Origin: Polynucleobacter sp. UB-Tiil-W10
GTDB taxonomy: Bacteria > Pseudomonadota > Gammaproteobacteria > Burkholderiales > Burkholderiaceae
DNA: 64,000 bases
Direction: 5' to 3'
Assembly: GCF_018881605.1 (NCBI RefSeq)
Contig: NZ_JACVPZ010000001.1
Span: forward strand, 682,001-746,000
Part shown: positions 25,888 to 34,934 of the stretch, in pieces
Layout: each line of letters opens with the position of its first letter
How positions within the stretch are numbered: position 1 is the first letter of the stretch
The notes under the pieces: model-generated
What the model saw: the letters and a program-made list of their open reading frames with translations, nothing else
What the model was told of the DNA's origin: nothing
The model's database searches: none
Translations under genes and position numbers: made by a program

Positions 25888-27218
25888 TTTTTTGCTCCCA
25901 GTACAACAATCTTCATGCGATCCATCGCAAGGTATTTTTTGAATGCAGCATTTACCTGCTCTAAAGTAACCGCCTCAACTTGCTTAGTCCATATGTCCAT
26001 CGTATCCAGAGGCAAGTCATTCCATGCGATTGAAGATACGTTATCCAGTAACTTGCGGTTGTTATCAATACGTAGTGGATAACCATTCACTAGATTTGCT
26101 TTAGCAGCAACCAGTTCAGGCGGAGTGGGCCCATCGGCGATAAATTGAGAGATCGTTGTGCTCATTACCTCTAAAGCCAGCGTAGCTTGGTCACTCTTGG
26201 TTTGCAAGCCCGCCTGAAAAATACCGTTTTCTTTTCCGGGTGCAAAGTAACTAAACACGCTATAGGCAAGGCCGCGCTTCTCTCGCACCTCAGACATCAA
26301 ACGAGACACAAAACCGCCGCCACCCAAAATGTAGTTGCCAACGAGCAAAGGGAAGTAATCAGGGTTGTTGCGGGCTACCGCTGTCATCCCCATCGCAATA
26401 TGCGCTTGTTGTGAATCGAATGGAATGTAAATTTCCCTCTGCACCAAAGGCTCTATAGGAGAGGGCTCAAGTTCAGGGAGTTTCGCAATAGCTTGGCCTG
26501 ATTGGGGAATCTGCTTTAACAAAGTCTGGACTATTTCATTTGCTTGAGCGCGGTCAACATCACCAACAATACTGACAATCATGCGATCACTACGGTAAAA
26601 CTGTCGATGGAATTCTCGTAAATCATTTGCATTTACAGCGCCAATAGATTTCACTGTTGGCAGGTTGGCTAAAGGATAGTTGCCGTAGACTGCTTTTTTA
26701 AAACGACGCTCGAGAACAAACTCGGGTTTTGTTTCTGCCTCTAGCAAACTAGTAATTGTCCTTTGCTTCTCACGCTCAACAATTTTTGGATCATAGGTAG
26801 GCGCACTCAACATAGCCGAAGCTAGCTGTACGGCTCTATCGCGTAAATCCTCTCTACTCAGGCTGCGAATACGCAAGATGGCGCGCTCACCACCTACTGA
26901 CAAGCCAATATTCGCACCTAAGTCCGCAATTTCATCAGCAATTTGCGCCTCAGTGAGGATGCCTTTATTACTCTTTACCCCATAATTCATCAAGCCTGCT
27001 GCCATATCGGCAAGACCGCTCTTACCAGCAGGGTCATAGAGATCGCCAGCATCAATGCTGACCTCAATATCTAGCATAGGCAAGGCTTTAGTTTGAACCA
27101 AATAGGCTTTGGCGCCTTTATAAGAATCTAACTTCTCGATAGGCAAAATGGCATGTGCGTTTCCAAGAAAGCTAAAAGCAAAGAGGCAGAATGAAATACT
27201 CTTAATAATGAGATTCAT
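25884..27218 (-). CDS. M16 family peptidase, non-catalytic subunit
   Basis: A secreted 444-aa M16B protein: the signal peptide ends near NAHA at residue ~23. The zinc motif HXXEH is missing; the equivalent stretch is SGLADMAAGLMNYG. The R/Y pair region REKRGLAYSVFSYF, which contributes to substrate binding from the non-catalytic half, is kept. Such proteins pair with an active M16 subunit, here the gene just upstream, whose TAA overlaps this ATG by one base. Its stop adjoins the A7 run that leads into rsmD. Confidence 0.88.
   Translation of the reverse strand: MNLIIKSISFCLFAFSFLGNAHAILPIEKLDSYKGAKAYLVQTKALPMLDIEVSIDAGDLYDPAGKSGLADMAAGLMNYGVKSNKGILTEAQIADEIADLGANIGLSVGGERAILRIRSLSREDLRDRAVQLASAMLSAPTYDPKIVEREKQRTITSLLEAETKPEFVLERRFKKAVYGNYPLANLPTVKSIGAVNANDLREFHRQFYRSDRMIVSIVGDVDRAQANEIVQTLLKQIPQSGQAIAKLPELEPSPIEPLVQREIYIPFDSQQAHIAMGMTAVARNNPDYFPLLVGNYILGGGGFVSRLMSEVREKRGLAYSVFSYFAPGKENGIFQAGLQTKSDQATLALEVMSTTISQFIADGPTPPELVAAKANLVNGYPLRIDNNRKLLDNVSSIAWNDLPLDTMDIWTKQVEAVTLEQVNAAFKKYLAMDRMKIVVLGAKK
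25887..25893 (-). other. A7 slippery heptamer at the M16/rsmD junction
   Basis: Read on the minus strand in the M16 frame this is GCA-AAA-AAA-TAA, so the A-AAA-AAA heptamer is in the phase required for -1 slippage and is followed at once by the stop. After slipping, reading continues ATA-AAT-AAA-CCC into rsmD. GGGAG lies one base upstream; this is too close to be a typical stimulator of -1 slippage, but it is well placed (7 nt) as a ribosome binding site for an ATA start. Confidence 0.5.
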
Positions 27219-28582
27219 TATTTACCCTCCTTACCCACAGCTTGGCGAGCCTGCGGGTCTAATACGGCAATCGTTAAGCCATCATCAACCAGATATTTTT
27301 TTGCTACCGCCTGAACTTGCTCAGGCGTAATAGTTTGCATTTTCTCCAGCATGTAATCAATGTCTTTCCAAGAAAATCCCGCCATGTCAGTACTGCCAAT
27401 TTCCATTGCCTGACCAAAAATAGAGTCGCGTTTATAGATTTGCTCAGACAGAATGCGCACCTTAATTCTCTTGAGCTCAGACTCTAAAATTCCTTTTTGC
27501 TTCAATTCATCAAGCGCCTTGCGAATACTTGCCTGAGCCTGCGCAACTGTTTTTCCCTTGGCCATCGTTGTACCAATCAGAAATAGCTCAGGACCACGAG
27601 AGATCATGTCGTATCCCACGCCAACATCATTGACTACCTTTTCCTGTTTAACGAGGACGCGATTTAAGCGTGCATTGTCATAGCCATCGAGCACTGCCGT
27701 CAGGAGCTCTAGCGCATAGGGCTCAGGCTCATCCAGCTTCCCAGGCTCTAAACGGGGCACCTTCCAAGCCATAGACAGTTGGGCACTATCAGCCGGCGCC
27801 TTAACCTGAGTCTGCTTAATACCTTTTTGGGGCGGCTCAATTTGTGGCTTGCGAACTGGTAATTCATGAGCACTGGCTACGCCATAATATTTTTCTACCA
27901 AGCCTAAAACTATTTTTGCATCCACATCGCCGGTGATCACTACTGTTGCGTTATTTGGCGCATACCAACTGCGATACCAATCTCGCGCATCTGATGCTTT
28001 CATATTCTGCAAATCATTCATCCAGCCAATGACTGGGTGGCGATATGGAGAACTCATATAAGCAGTTGCCATTAATGATTCATTGAGCAAACTACTTGGA
28101 TTGTCTTCTGTTCGTAAACGTCGCTCTTCAATGATGACTTGAATTTCTTTTAAGAACTCCGCATCATCAAAATTGAGGTTAGACATACGATCTGCTTCTA
28201 GCTTAATGACATCTTCTAGTTTTGATTTTTCAATTTGCTGAAAGTAAGCGGTGTAATCGCGCGAGGTAAATGCATTTTCACGCCCGCCAACGGCGGCTAC
28301 TAAGCGGGAGAATTCGCCCGCCTTGACTTTATCGGTGCCTTTAAACATCATGTGTTCAAGGACATGCGCAACCCCAGTCTTACCATTTACTTCATCCATT
28401 GAGCCGGCTCGATACCAAACCATATGAGCTACCGTGGGTGCGCGATGATCTTCCCTCACAATCAATTTGAGTCCATTACTCAACTGATATTCATGGGTAT
28501 CCCCTGAGCTAGGGCCGGCAGCCCAAGCAAGCTGAGTAAATGCGAAGAATAGAAAGGAAATTCGGAGTAAATTGGAAAGCAT
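27218..28582 (-). CDS. M16 family zinc metallopeptidase (catalytic subunit)
   Basis: Periplasmic M16B protease of 454 aa with a signal peptide ending around TQLAWA. The inverted zinc motif HVLEHMMF (HXXEH) is near residue 80, and the downstream glutamate lies in the VIIEERRLRTEDNP segment. It forms a presumed heterodimer with the downstream non-catalytic subunit. The pair occurs next to rsmD and ftsY in many betaproteobacteria. The natural substrate is unknown. Confidence 0.92.
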   Translation of the reverse strand: MLSNLLRISFLFFAFTQLAWAAGPSSGDTHEYQLSNGLKLIVREDHRAPTVAHMVWYRAGSMDEVNGKTGVAHVLEHMMFKGTDKVKAGEFSRLVAAVGGRENAFTSRDYTAYFQQIEKSKLEDVIKLEADRMSNLNFDDAEFLKEIQVIIEERRLRTEDNPSSLLNESLMATAYMSSPYRHPVIGWMNDLQNMKASDARDWYRSWYAPNNATVVITGDVDAKIVLGLVEKYYGVASAHELPVRKPQIEPPQKGIKQTQVKAPADSAQLSMAWKVPRLEPGKLDEPEPYALELLTAVLDGYDNARLNRVLVKQEKVVNDVGVGYDMISRGPELFLIGTTMAKGKTVAQAQASIRKALDELKQKGILESELKRIKVRILSEQIYKRDSIFGQAMEIGSTDMAGFSWKDIDYMLEKMQTITPEQVQAVAKKYLVDDGLTIAVLDPQARQAVGKEGK

Positions 28583-28645
28583 CTGCTAAATCACCATTTC
28601 CCAAGAATTAAATTGATAAGATGCAAGGTTTAAATTGTATCGATT

Positions 28646-29536
28646 ATGTTCGGCTTACGTAAAACCCTCGGATCCCTTTTCAAATCAAGCAAGGTTGATG
28701 AGACTTGGTTTGAAACTCTAGAAGAATCGCTCATTCAAAGTGATGTGGGTCTACCCACGACCGAACAATTAATGAACAAGCTCCGAAAGGCTGCAAAGTC
28801 TGAGAAGGCCTCTAGCCCAGAAGAATTGCAAGCACTCCTCATTCAAGAAGTCGGCTCATTACTGGCTGCTATTGAACCGTCGCCAAACCCGCTGTTTGCA
28901 AGCCAAAAGCCTAATACCCCAGAGGTATGGTTGGTTGTAGGGGTAAATGGTGCCGGCAAGACCACGACTATTGGGAAACTCTGCCAACTCTTTCAGTCTC
29001 AAGGCAAATCGGTGCTTTTGGCGGCTGGCGACACCTTCAGAGCTGCAGCTCGCAACCAACTGCAGGAATGGGGTGGACGCAATCAAGTTGATGTCATCAC
29101 CCAAGAAGGTGGTGATGCTGCTGCTGTTGCGCACGATGCGATCCATGCTGCCATCTCTCGCAAGAATGACATCCTTATCATCGATACCGCAGGTCGTCTT
29201 GCTACCCAAGACAATCTCATGGAAGAGCTCAAGAAGGTAAAGCGCGTCATTGGTAAAGCACTTCCAGGGGCACCTCATCACACGCTTTTAGTCTTAGATG
29301 GCAATACAGGGCAAAACGGCTTAAGCCAAGTAAAGGCCTTTCATGCTGCTCTTGGCCTGACTGGAATCATTGTTACCAAGCTGGATGGCACTGCCAAGGG
29401 TGGAGTGATCTGCGCCCTAGCTCATACCTTACAAGATGGTCCAAAACCTGCTGTTTTAGCTCTAGGTAAGGGTGAAGGGATTGATGATTTAGTCCCCTTT
29501 ACGGCAAGGCAATATTCCTCTGAATTATTCAATTAA
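28646..29536 (+). CDS. ftsY: Signal recognition particle receptor FtsY
   Basis: SRP-type GTPase receptor for cotranslational membrane targeting. The N domain follows directly from a short amphipathic start (MFGLRKTLGSLF). G1 is VGVNGAGKTTTIGKL (near residue 98), then DTFRAAARNQLQEW, DTAGRLATQDNL, TKLDGTAKGG and GEGIDDLVPF. At 296 aa it lacks the long acidic A domain of E. coli FtsY (497 aa) and is a near-minimal NG form. It is divergent from the M16 pair and precedes rpoH. Confidence 0.96.
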   Translation: MFGLRKTLGSLFKSSKVDETWFETLEESLIQSDVGLPTTEQLMNKLRKAAKSEKASSPEELQALLIQEVGSLLAAIEPSPNPLFASQKPNTPEVWLVVGVNGAGKTTTIGKLCQLFQSQGKSVLLAAGDTFRAAARNQLQEWGGRNQVDVITQEGGDAAAVAHDAIHAAISRKNDILIIDTAGRLATQDNLMEELKKVKRVIGKALPGAPHHTLLVLDGNTGQNGLSQVKAFHAALGLTGIIVTKLDGTAKGGVICALAHTLQDGPKPAVLALGKGEGIDDLVPFTARQYSSELFN

Positions 29537-29564
29537 ATCAATAGGTTATAGACCCTAAAATCCA

Positions 29565-29591
29565 TTAGCACTCTCTTGATAAGAGTGCTAA
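29565..29591 (+). promoter_or_regulatory. CIRCE operator (HrcA-binding site) upstream of rpoH
   Basis: A perfect inverted repeat TTAGCACTC-N9-GAGTGCTAA that matches the CIRCE consensus in both half-sites. It ends 37 bp before the rpoH start. A candidate -10, TAAAAT (29589-29594), overlaps the right half and a weak -35, TTAGCA, overlaps the left half, so bound HrcA would block RNA polymerase. Confidence 0.93.
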
Positions 29592-29628
29592 AATAGAAGT
29601 CTATTAACACCTCATATTTATAAGAAAA

Positions 29629-30552
29629 ATGGTTCAAAAGAAATCTGACAAACCGAAATTGCAAACGCTGCCAGTCGCGCAGACTGCGGCGGCGTCTGCA
29701 TTTCCAATGCTGCCAACTCTTGGGGTTGGCACACTCGATTCATACATTGCGTACGTTAATCGCGTACCGATGCTCAGCGCTGCGGAAGAGTTACATCTTG
29801 CGCAGGAGTTTCGCCGCACAGAAAATGTAGATGCCGCTAAAACTTTAGTGCTCTCACATTTACGCCTGGTGGTATCTGTTGCTCGTCAATACCTTGGTTA
29901 CGGTATTCCGCATGCCGACCTAATTCAAGAAGGCAATATTGGCTTGATGAAAGCCGTGAAACGCTATGATCCAAACAATGGTGCCCGTTTAGTGTCTTAT
30001 GCAATTCATTGGATCAAAGCAGAGATTCATGAATACATTCTTAAGAATTGGCGTCTAGTAAAAACTGCAACAACTAAAGCTCAACGTAAGCTGTTCTTTA
30101 ATTTACGTAGCAACAAACCTACTTTGAGTGCACTTACTCCAAGTGAAATAGACGCTCTAGCTAAAGCACTTGATGTCAAAGGTTCTGACGTTAAAGAAAT
30201 GGAAATGCGCCTTGCTGGTGGAGACGTTGCACTTGAAGGTGATGATAGTGATGATGAGTCTGCTTACGCCCCCATTCAATGGCTAGCAGATAGCTCTCAA
30301 GAACCCACCGCGCGTATTGCCAGCGCTGAGGCAGATGCACTTCAAGGTCCTAAGTTAGACCAAGCGCTTATGGCCTTAGATGAGCGAAGCCGGAATATCG
30401 TGCAATCTCGTTGGTTGGCGATGGATGCTGAAGGCAATGGTACAAAGACATTGCATGATCTAGCTAGTGAATATGGCATCTCAGCAGAACGCGTTCGCCA
30501 AATTGAAACTGCCGCTCTCAAAAAGATGCGCGGCTTGTTGCAGGCAGCCTAA
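29629..30552 (+). CDS. rpoH: RNA polymerase sigma factor RpoH (sigma-32)
   Basis: Heat-shock sigma factor. Region 2 is seen in LRLVVSVARQYLGYGIPHADLIQEGNIG split over 2.1-2.2 and in RLVSYAIHWIKAEIHEYILKNWRLVK (2.3-2.4); the RpoH box lies around KAQRKLFFNLRSNK. Region 4.2 is LASEYGISAERVRQIETAALKKMR. At 307 aa it is slightly longer than E. coli RpoH (284). The CIRCE site in its promoter puts it under HrcA control. ftsE and ftsX, which separate ftsY and rpoH in E. coli, are absent here. Confidence 0.96.
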   Translation: MVQKKSDKPKLQTLPVAQTAAASAFPMLPTLGVGTLDSYIAYVNRVPMLSAAEELHLAQEFRRTENVDAAKTLVLSHLRLVVSVARQYLGYGIPHADLIQEGNIGLMKAVKRYDPNNGARLVSYAIHWIKAEIHEYILKNWRLVKTATTKAQRKLFFNLRSNKPTLSALTPSEIDALAKALDVKGSDVKEMEMRLAGGDVALEGDDSDDESAYAPIQWLADSSQEPTARIASAEADALQGPKLDQALMALDERSRNIVQSRWLAMDAEGNGTKTLHDLASEYGISAERVRQIETAALKKMRGLLQAA

Positions 30553-30582
30553 GCAGCGCGAGCAACAAACTGCTTACTCTTT

Positions 30583-31167
30583 TTACTTCAGCAATTCCTT
30601 TAAGTCATGCGCCAAGATCTCTGGGCCTTGAGCGTGCTTAATATATAAACGTAAGTGACCATCGGGATCAAATGCGTAGCTTCCTGCTGTGTGATCCATT
30701 GTGTACGAGCCTGGTTTAGTCCCGGGCACCTTCTTGTAATAAATCTTAAAGTCCTTAGTCACCTTCTCCAAGGCGGCTTCATCTGCGGGGCGCAAGCCCA
30801 GGAAACGGGGATCAAATGCAGGAACGTACTGCTTGAGAATCTCTGCAGTATCGCGCTCTGGATCCACCGTGACAAAAAGTACCTGCACCTTATCTGACTG
30901 AGGGCCAAGAAGGGTCATGACTTGTTGCATCTCCGTCAATGTTGTTGGGCAGATATCAGGACACTGGGTGTAACCAAAGAACATCACCACAACCTTACCC
31001 TTAAAGTCCGCCAAGGTCCTTACCTTACCATCGGGATCAAGCAAGCTAAAGTCTTTACCAAAGGCTGTACTGCCTGTGATATCAATATTTTTAAACTCTG
31101 GCTTTGGGCTGCAAGCAGTCAATACAAAACAAAGAATTGCTAGAAAGCAAATGCGCAGAAAATTCAT
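30583..31167 (-). CDS. SCO1/SenC family copper chaperone lipoprotein
   Basis: Thioredoxin-fold protein that delivers copper to the CuA site of cytochrome oxidase. The lipobox is LTAC-S (cysteine near residue 19). The copper-binding CPDIC lies in FFGYTQCPDICPTTL, and the distal histidine in YTMDHTAGSYAFD. At 194 aa it is of normal length. It is the last gene of the oxidase assembly run, 7 bp after ctaB. Confidence 0.93.
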   Translation of the reverse strand: MNFLRICFLAILCFVLTACSPKPEFKNIDITGSTAFGKDFSLLDPDGKVRTLADFKGKVVVMFFGYTQCPDICPTTLTEMQQVMTLLGPQSDKVQVLFVTVDPERDTAEILKQYVPAFDPRFLGLRPADEAALEKVTKDFKIYYKKVPGTKPGSYTMDHTAGSYAFDPDGHLRLYIKHAQGPEILAHDLKELLK

Positions 31168-31174
31168 ATTAATC

Positions 31175-32068
31175 TCAGAGGAAATAATGGTCTATCAAGA
31201 GTGCCGCAAAGAGTAGAGAAAGATAGGTAATGGAAAAGCGGAAGGTCTTTTTGGCCAAAGCGTCACTATATGAAATAAATAGCGCAACCACATAAGCCAA
31301 GAACAATAAACCCAGAATAATTGCCGCTACTAAATAGACAACACCGCTCATCCCGTAGATGTAGGGCAGCAAAGTAGCTGCAATTAATATCAAGGTATAA
31401 AGCACCATATTGAGTAGCGTAAAGCGCTCCCCGTGCGTTACAGGTAGCATCGGTAAGCCCGATTGAGCATAGTCATCACGACGATATAAAGCCAATGCCC
31501 AGAAATGTGGAGGGGTCCACACAAAAATAATCAAAACCAAAAGCCAGGCCTCTGCAGAAAGCGTGTTGGTTACTGCTGCCCAACCTAGTGCTGGTGGCAT
31601 AGCACCAGATAAACCACCAATCACAATGTTCTGGGGTGTGGCAGGTTTTAGTAGCCACGTATAAATTACTGCATACCCAACAAAGGTAGCAAGTGTTAGC
31701 CACATCGTTAAAGGATTGCAGAAATTCCACAAAATAATCATTCCGAGCGACCCCAGAACAATTGAGAAAACAATAATATGAAATGGTGTGACTTCGCCTG
31801 TAGCAGATGGGCGCCAAGCAGTGCGCTTCATCTTTGCATCAACAGCCTGTTCAATTAAACAGTTCACCGCAAATGCTGCGCCAGCTAACAGCCAAATACC
31901 GACGATGCCGCCAAAGAGCACTGGGTAGGGAACCATCCCAGGTGTTGCCAAGAACATTCCAATGACCGCACAAAAAACGGCAAGCTGAGTCACTCTTGGT
32001 TTGGTTAAAACCCAATATTGACGCCAACGTGGCATAGCTACCGGTGCGTTTGCTTGAGGAGAACTCAT
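31175..32068 (-). CDS. ctaB: Protoheme IX farnesyltransferase (heme O synthase)
   Basis: UbiA-type prenyltransferase with about nine helices. The aspartate-type motif region [19 protein letters not shown] is near residue 65, and the second polar loop is [21 protein letters not shown] chose the ATG at 32066-32068 (297 aa, MSSPQANAP), 2 bp after the ctaA stop; a longer frame reaches upstream into ctaA but adds an unrelated 40 residues. Heme O is then converted to heme A by the neighbouring ctaA product. Confidence 0.94.
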   Translation of the reverse strand: MSSPQANAPVAMPRWRQYWVLTKPRVTQLAVFCAVIGMFLATPGMVPYPVLFGGIVGIWLLAGAAFAVNCLIEQAVDAKMKRTAWRPSATGEVTPFHIIVFSIVLGSLGMIILWNFCNPLTMWLTLATFVGYAVIYTWLLKPATPQNIVIGGLSGAMPPALGWAAVTNTLSAEAWLLVLIIFVWTPPHFWALALYRRDDYAQSGLPMLPVTHGERFTLLNMVLYTLILIAATLLPYIYGMSGVVYLVAAIILGLLFLAYVVALFISYSDALAKKTFRFSITYLSLLFAALLIDHYFL

Positions 32069-32070
32069 AT

Positions 32071-33192
32071 TTATGCCATCTTCTTTTGAATGAAAGGCTT
32101 CCAAGATGCCCAATAACTCATTCTGACTAAACAGAATACCAAAGCGGCAGACCCAGCAGTGTGCAATAAAGCAGCAAATAGGGGCCACTGAAACACCACA
32201 TTAGAAATGCCAGTAATTACCTGCAAGGAAAGCACGCCCAGCAAAAGCTTAGCCACCTGACTAAGGCTCGATAAGACCGGTGTTGCAAGCTGCAGAGCCT
32301 TCAACCCTAAAGTACCAAGCACCCCCAATACCAGTATTGCAAATAGCCGATGTGCCCAATGAATAGTTTGCAGAGCGATTGGAGAGATAAATTCTCCCTG
32401 AGCATTTAGACCCAATTGCCGCCAAAGAGTAAAACCCTCAATCCAATTGGTCTCAGGCCAAGCGCTTCCCAAACAAGTCGGAAAGTCTGGGCATGCCAAG
32501 ACGGCGTAATTAGTACTTACCCATGCGCCCAAGAAAATCTGAACGAATAAAACGATGAAAGAAAGAGAAAGAAGTTGTGCAGACAGTGGTCGGATTCGAA
32601 TTGAGCGAACAGCAGAAGACTTGCTCTCCCATGATTGCTGCGCATAGACCGTTAAACAAGCAAGCAAGACTAAAGCCAACATCAAATGAATAGTAACGAT
32701 AATCGGCTGTAACTTGAGGGTGACTGTCCAAGCGCCAAACGCACCTTGAATACAGACCAATAAAAGCAAGCCAATGCTACCAAGCAGGGGATTCTTGCCT
32801 AAAGATTTCAGCTTGGTAAATGCAATAGCCACTTGTACCAAAATCAATGCACCCACCGTCATCGCTAAATAGCGGTGAATCATCTCAATCCAAGCCTTTA
32901 TGACTGTCACAGGGCCTGTAGGCCAAGCACTTTCAGCGTACCGAATGTCTCCAAGGGCATGAAAGGGATTGGAAGTTCCATAGCATCCAGGCCAATCGGG
33001 ACAACCTAACCCGGAATCCGTGAGGCGCGTAAACGCACCAAACACAATCAGATCAAAAGTCATGAAGACCAATATCCAATTCAGTTTTTGGAAATAGTCA
33101 TAGCCTGGCTTTCTCCAAACATAAAGTAGCGGTAGGCCTGCAAAAACCAATGCGATAGCCGCTAACTCTAGAAACAAAATCACGCCTGGCAT
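32071..33192 (-). CDS. ctaA: Heme A synthase (COX15/CtaA)
   Basis: Membrane enzyme that oxidises the heme O methyl group to give heme A. Eight helices are expected and the conserved loops are visible: [22 protein letters not shown] near residue 53, [24 protein letters not shown] and [10 protein letters not shown], which supply the heme-ligand histidines and cysteine pairs. At 373 aa the length is typical. Its ATG overlaps the stop of the upstream gene. Confidence 0.94.
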   Translation of the reverse strand: MPGVILFLELAAIALVFAGLPLLYVWRKPGYDYFQKLNWILVFMTFDLIVFGAFTRLTDSGLGCPDWPGCYGTSNPFHALGDIRYAESAWPTGPVTVIKAWIEMIHRYLAMTVGALILVQVAIAFTKLKSLGKNPLLGSIGLLLLVCIQGAFGAWTVTLKLQPIIVTIHLMLALVLLACLTVYAQQSWESKSSAVRSIRIRPLSAQLLSLSFIVLFVQIFLGAWVSTNYAVLACPDFPTCLGSAWPETNWIEGFTLWRQLGLNAQGEFISPIALQTIHWAHRLFAILVLGVLGTLGLKALQLATPVLSSLSQVAKLLLGVLSLQVITGISNVVFQWPLFAALLHTAGSAALVFCLVRMSYWASWKPFIQKKMA

Positions 33193-33848
33193 TACAAATT
33201 CTCACCCTTGTGATTTAACTTTAAGAGTTTTTCGAGATCCTTCTTCATGCTCGAGAATTCTTTAGGAGAATTTGTCACAGGGAAATACATCATCTTTGCT
33301 GGGCTCGGATCAATCAATTGAATCTGTTGGCCGGCACCTTCTTTGTTTAGCCAAGCCTCAAATTCAGCCTTGGCCTTCAGATCCGCTGGCAGGTCCACTA
33401 TCTTGAGGCCGGCTACTTTCTCGTCATAAACCTTGGTAACTTCAGGATCAACAAGTTTGCCATCTGTATTGACCCAGACCAGTTGCAAGCGTCCGCTTTC
33501 TCTACCCATAGCCACTCTTGTTTGACGCATCAGAAATAATGCCTCAATACATTTCTCATCTTTAATTTGGCACTCACCTGCTGGACGAGCAATTAAAAGA
33601 GTCCACTTGCCTTTGACCGGCACATCAAGCCACGCGGCATTAAATTCTTGCGCTGGATAAACGAGCGTGCCCAAATTCGTTTTACCGCCCTCCGGCTTAA
33701 TAACGTAATAGGCAAAATATGAGGCGATAACCGGAGAGGCGCAAGCGAGCAATAACAACAGCATCTGAATGCGGCCGCGACGCGTGCGCGCATTAATAGC
33801 AGATGTATCTATCTGTGACGCTGGAATTAATAACTCTTTATCACTCAC
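33192..33848 (-). CDS. Conserved membrane-anchored protein of the cytochrome oxidase locus
   Basis: A 218-aa protein with one membrane helix (about residues 28-48, IQMLLLLLACASPVIASYFAYYV) and a large extracytoplasmic part. A hydrophobic segment PVKGKWTLLIARPAGECQIKDEKC recalls a thioredoxin-like or SCO-like strand with two cysteines, but no clear CXXC is present. A homologue sits between SURF1 and ctaA in many Burkholderiales. It overlaps SURF1 at ATGA. A role in oxidase assembly is inferred from position only. Confidence 0.75.
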   Translation of the reverse strand: MSDKELLIPASQIDTSAINARTRRGRIQMLLLLLACASPVIASYFAYYVIKPEGGKTNLGTLVYPAQEFNAAWLDVPVKGKWTLLIARPAGECQIKDEKCIEALFLMRQTRVAMGRESGRLQLVWVNTDGKLVDPEVTKVYDEKVAGLKIVDLPADLKAKAEFEAWLNKEGAGQQIQLIDPSPAKMMYFPVTNSPKEFSSMKKDLEKLLKLNHKGENL

Positions 33849-34633
33849 CCTTGATCCCCATTCACAAAACCCCGCCGTTTAAATTGCCGCAGACCAGTTA
33901 CCAACCAAAATAAAAATCCAGCAAAAGCTAAGGCAAACCACTGGAATGCATAAGCATAATGGCGATCGACTCCGCTTGTCAGTGGCGCCCAATCACGCAG
34001 CAAGCCATCCTCTGTGCCAACCTCTACCTCACGCAAAATAAAGGGGGCTTGATTCCAACTATGCAGCTTACCTTCAGCCGTTAAATCAAAGTTTTGCTCG
34101 ATCCTTGGTCCGCTGACAGCTTCGGCGATCTTTTTACTACCCAACTCAAATACCCTGCCAGGATGAGCAAATACAATGCCTTCAATATTGACCACCTTAT
34201 TTGGTGTTTGCACGGGCGGTAAAGTCTCACGATTTTCGTTATTGCGAGGTGCCCAACCTCGGTTTACCCAAAGAATCCCATCCTTCCCCTCAAGCCTTAA
34301 GGGCATCATGAGGTAAAAACCAGACTGCGCTGTAGTGCTACCGCCTGGAGGAATAGGTCTTGGTCGGTTATCCAACCAAATAGCTGACTCTGGAATATAT
34401 TGTCCACGAGCAATCATGCGGCGCTCACTTGCCTCTTCTAAGGTCAAAGGACCTGCATTTGCGCTCAAGATAGGCATCTTTTGCCTAGCCAGTAAATTGG
34501 CTGCCAAAGCAATTTTGGTCTCGGCCCTGCTTAGCTGCCAAATACCAGCGCTGCAGCCGATAGCAACGACCAGCAAGGCTGATACAGTAGCAACTATGCG
34601 CTTAGCAATGAGGGCAGTAAAAAGACTATTCAA
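33845..34633 (-). CDS. SURF1 family cytochrome oxidase assembly protein
   Basis: Assembly factor for heme A insertion. Two membrane helices flank a periplasmic domain: the N-terminal one is IVATVSALLVVAIGCSAGIWQL and the C-terminal one AFQWFALAFAGFLFWLV. The SURF1 signatures LWVNRGWAPRNN and the final HYAYAFQWF are clear. At 262 aa it matches the family. Its start is 24 bp from the divergent DUF2909 gene. Confidence 0.93.
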   Translation of the reverse strand: MNSLFTALIAKRIVATVSALLVVAIGCSAGIWQLSRAETKIALAANLLARQKMPILSANAGPLTLEEASERRMIARGQYIPESAIWLDNRPRPIPPGGSTTAQSGFYLMMPLRLEGKDGILWVNRGWAPRNNENRETLPPVQTPNKVVNIEGIVFAHPGRVFELGSKKIAEAVSGPRIEQNFDLTAEGKLHSWNQAPFILREVEVGTEDGLLRDWAPLTSGVDRHYAYAFQWFALAFAGFLFWLVTGLRQFKRRGFVNGDQG

Positions 34634-34657
34634 GAGATTTAAAAATAAGGATTTGAG

Positions 34658-34870
34658 ATGAAGTGGCTTATTCCGATTGTCCTACTAATGATTGTTTTTA
34701 GCTTAGGATCAGCCTTGTATTACATGATGAAAGATAGGGGCAATAGCTCGCGAATGGTTCACTCGCTCATGCTGCGTATTGGCTTGTCTATCGCCTTGTT
34801 TCTGGGAATTCTCCTGGCCCACTATTTTGGCCTGATTGAAGCTACCGGAATTAAAGTAGGCACCAATTAA
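34658..34870 (+). CDS. Twin transmembrane protein (DUF2909 type)
   Basis: A 70-aa protein with two predicted helices (about residues 2-22 and 42-62) joined by MMKDRGNSSRMVHSLMLRIG. It is the only plus-strand gene inside the cytochrome oxidase locus, as in related genomes. A strong bidirectional terminator follows. No function is established; association with the oxidase is by position. Confidence 0.8.
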   Translation: MKWLIPIVLLMIVFSLGSALYYMMKDRGNSSRMVHSLMLRIGLSIALFLGILLAHYFGLIEATGIKVGTN

Positions 34871-34901
34871 AAAGTGCACCCATAAACGAGCACTTAAAAA
34901 C

Positions 34902-34926
34902 AAATCGGGGCTTTAAGCCCCGATTT
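34902..34926. terminator. Bidirectional terminator between DUF2909 gene and coxC
   Basis: AAATCGGGGCT pairs with AGCCCCGATTT (11 bp) around a TTA loop, with T runs on both strands. It serves the converging DUF2909 (+) and coxC (-) genes. A weaker AAGTGC/GCACTT hairpin lies just upstream (34871-34895 region). Confidence 0.9.
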
Positions 34927-34934
34927 TTATTGAA

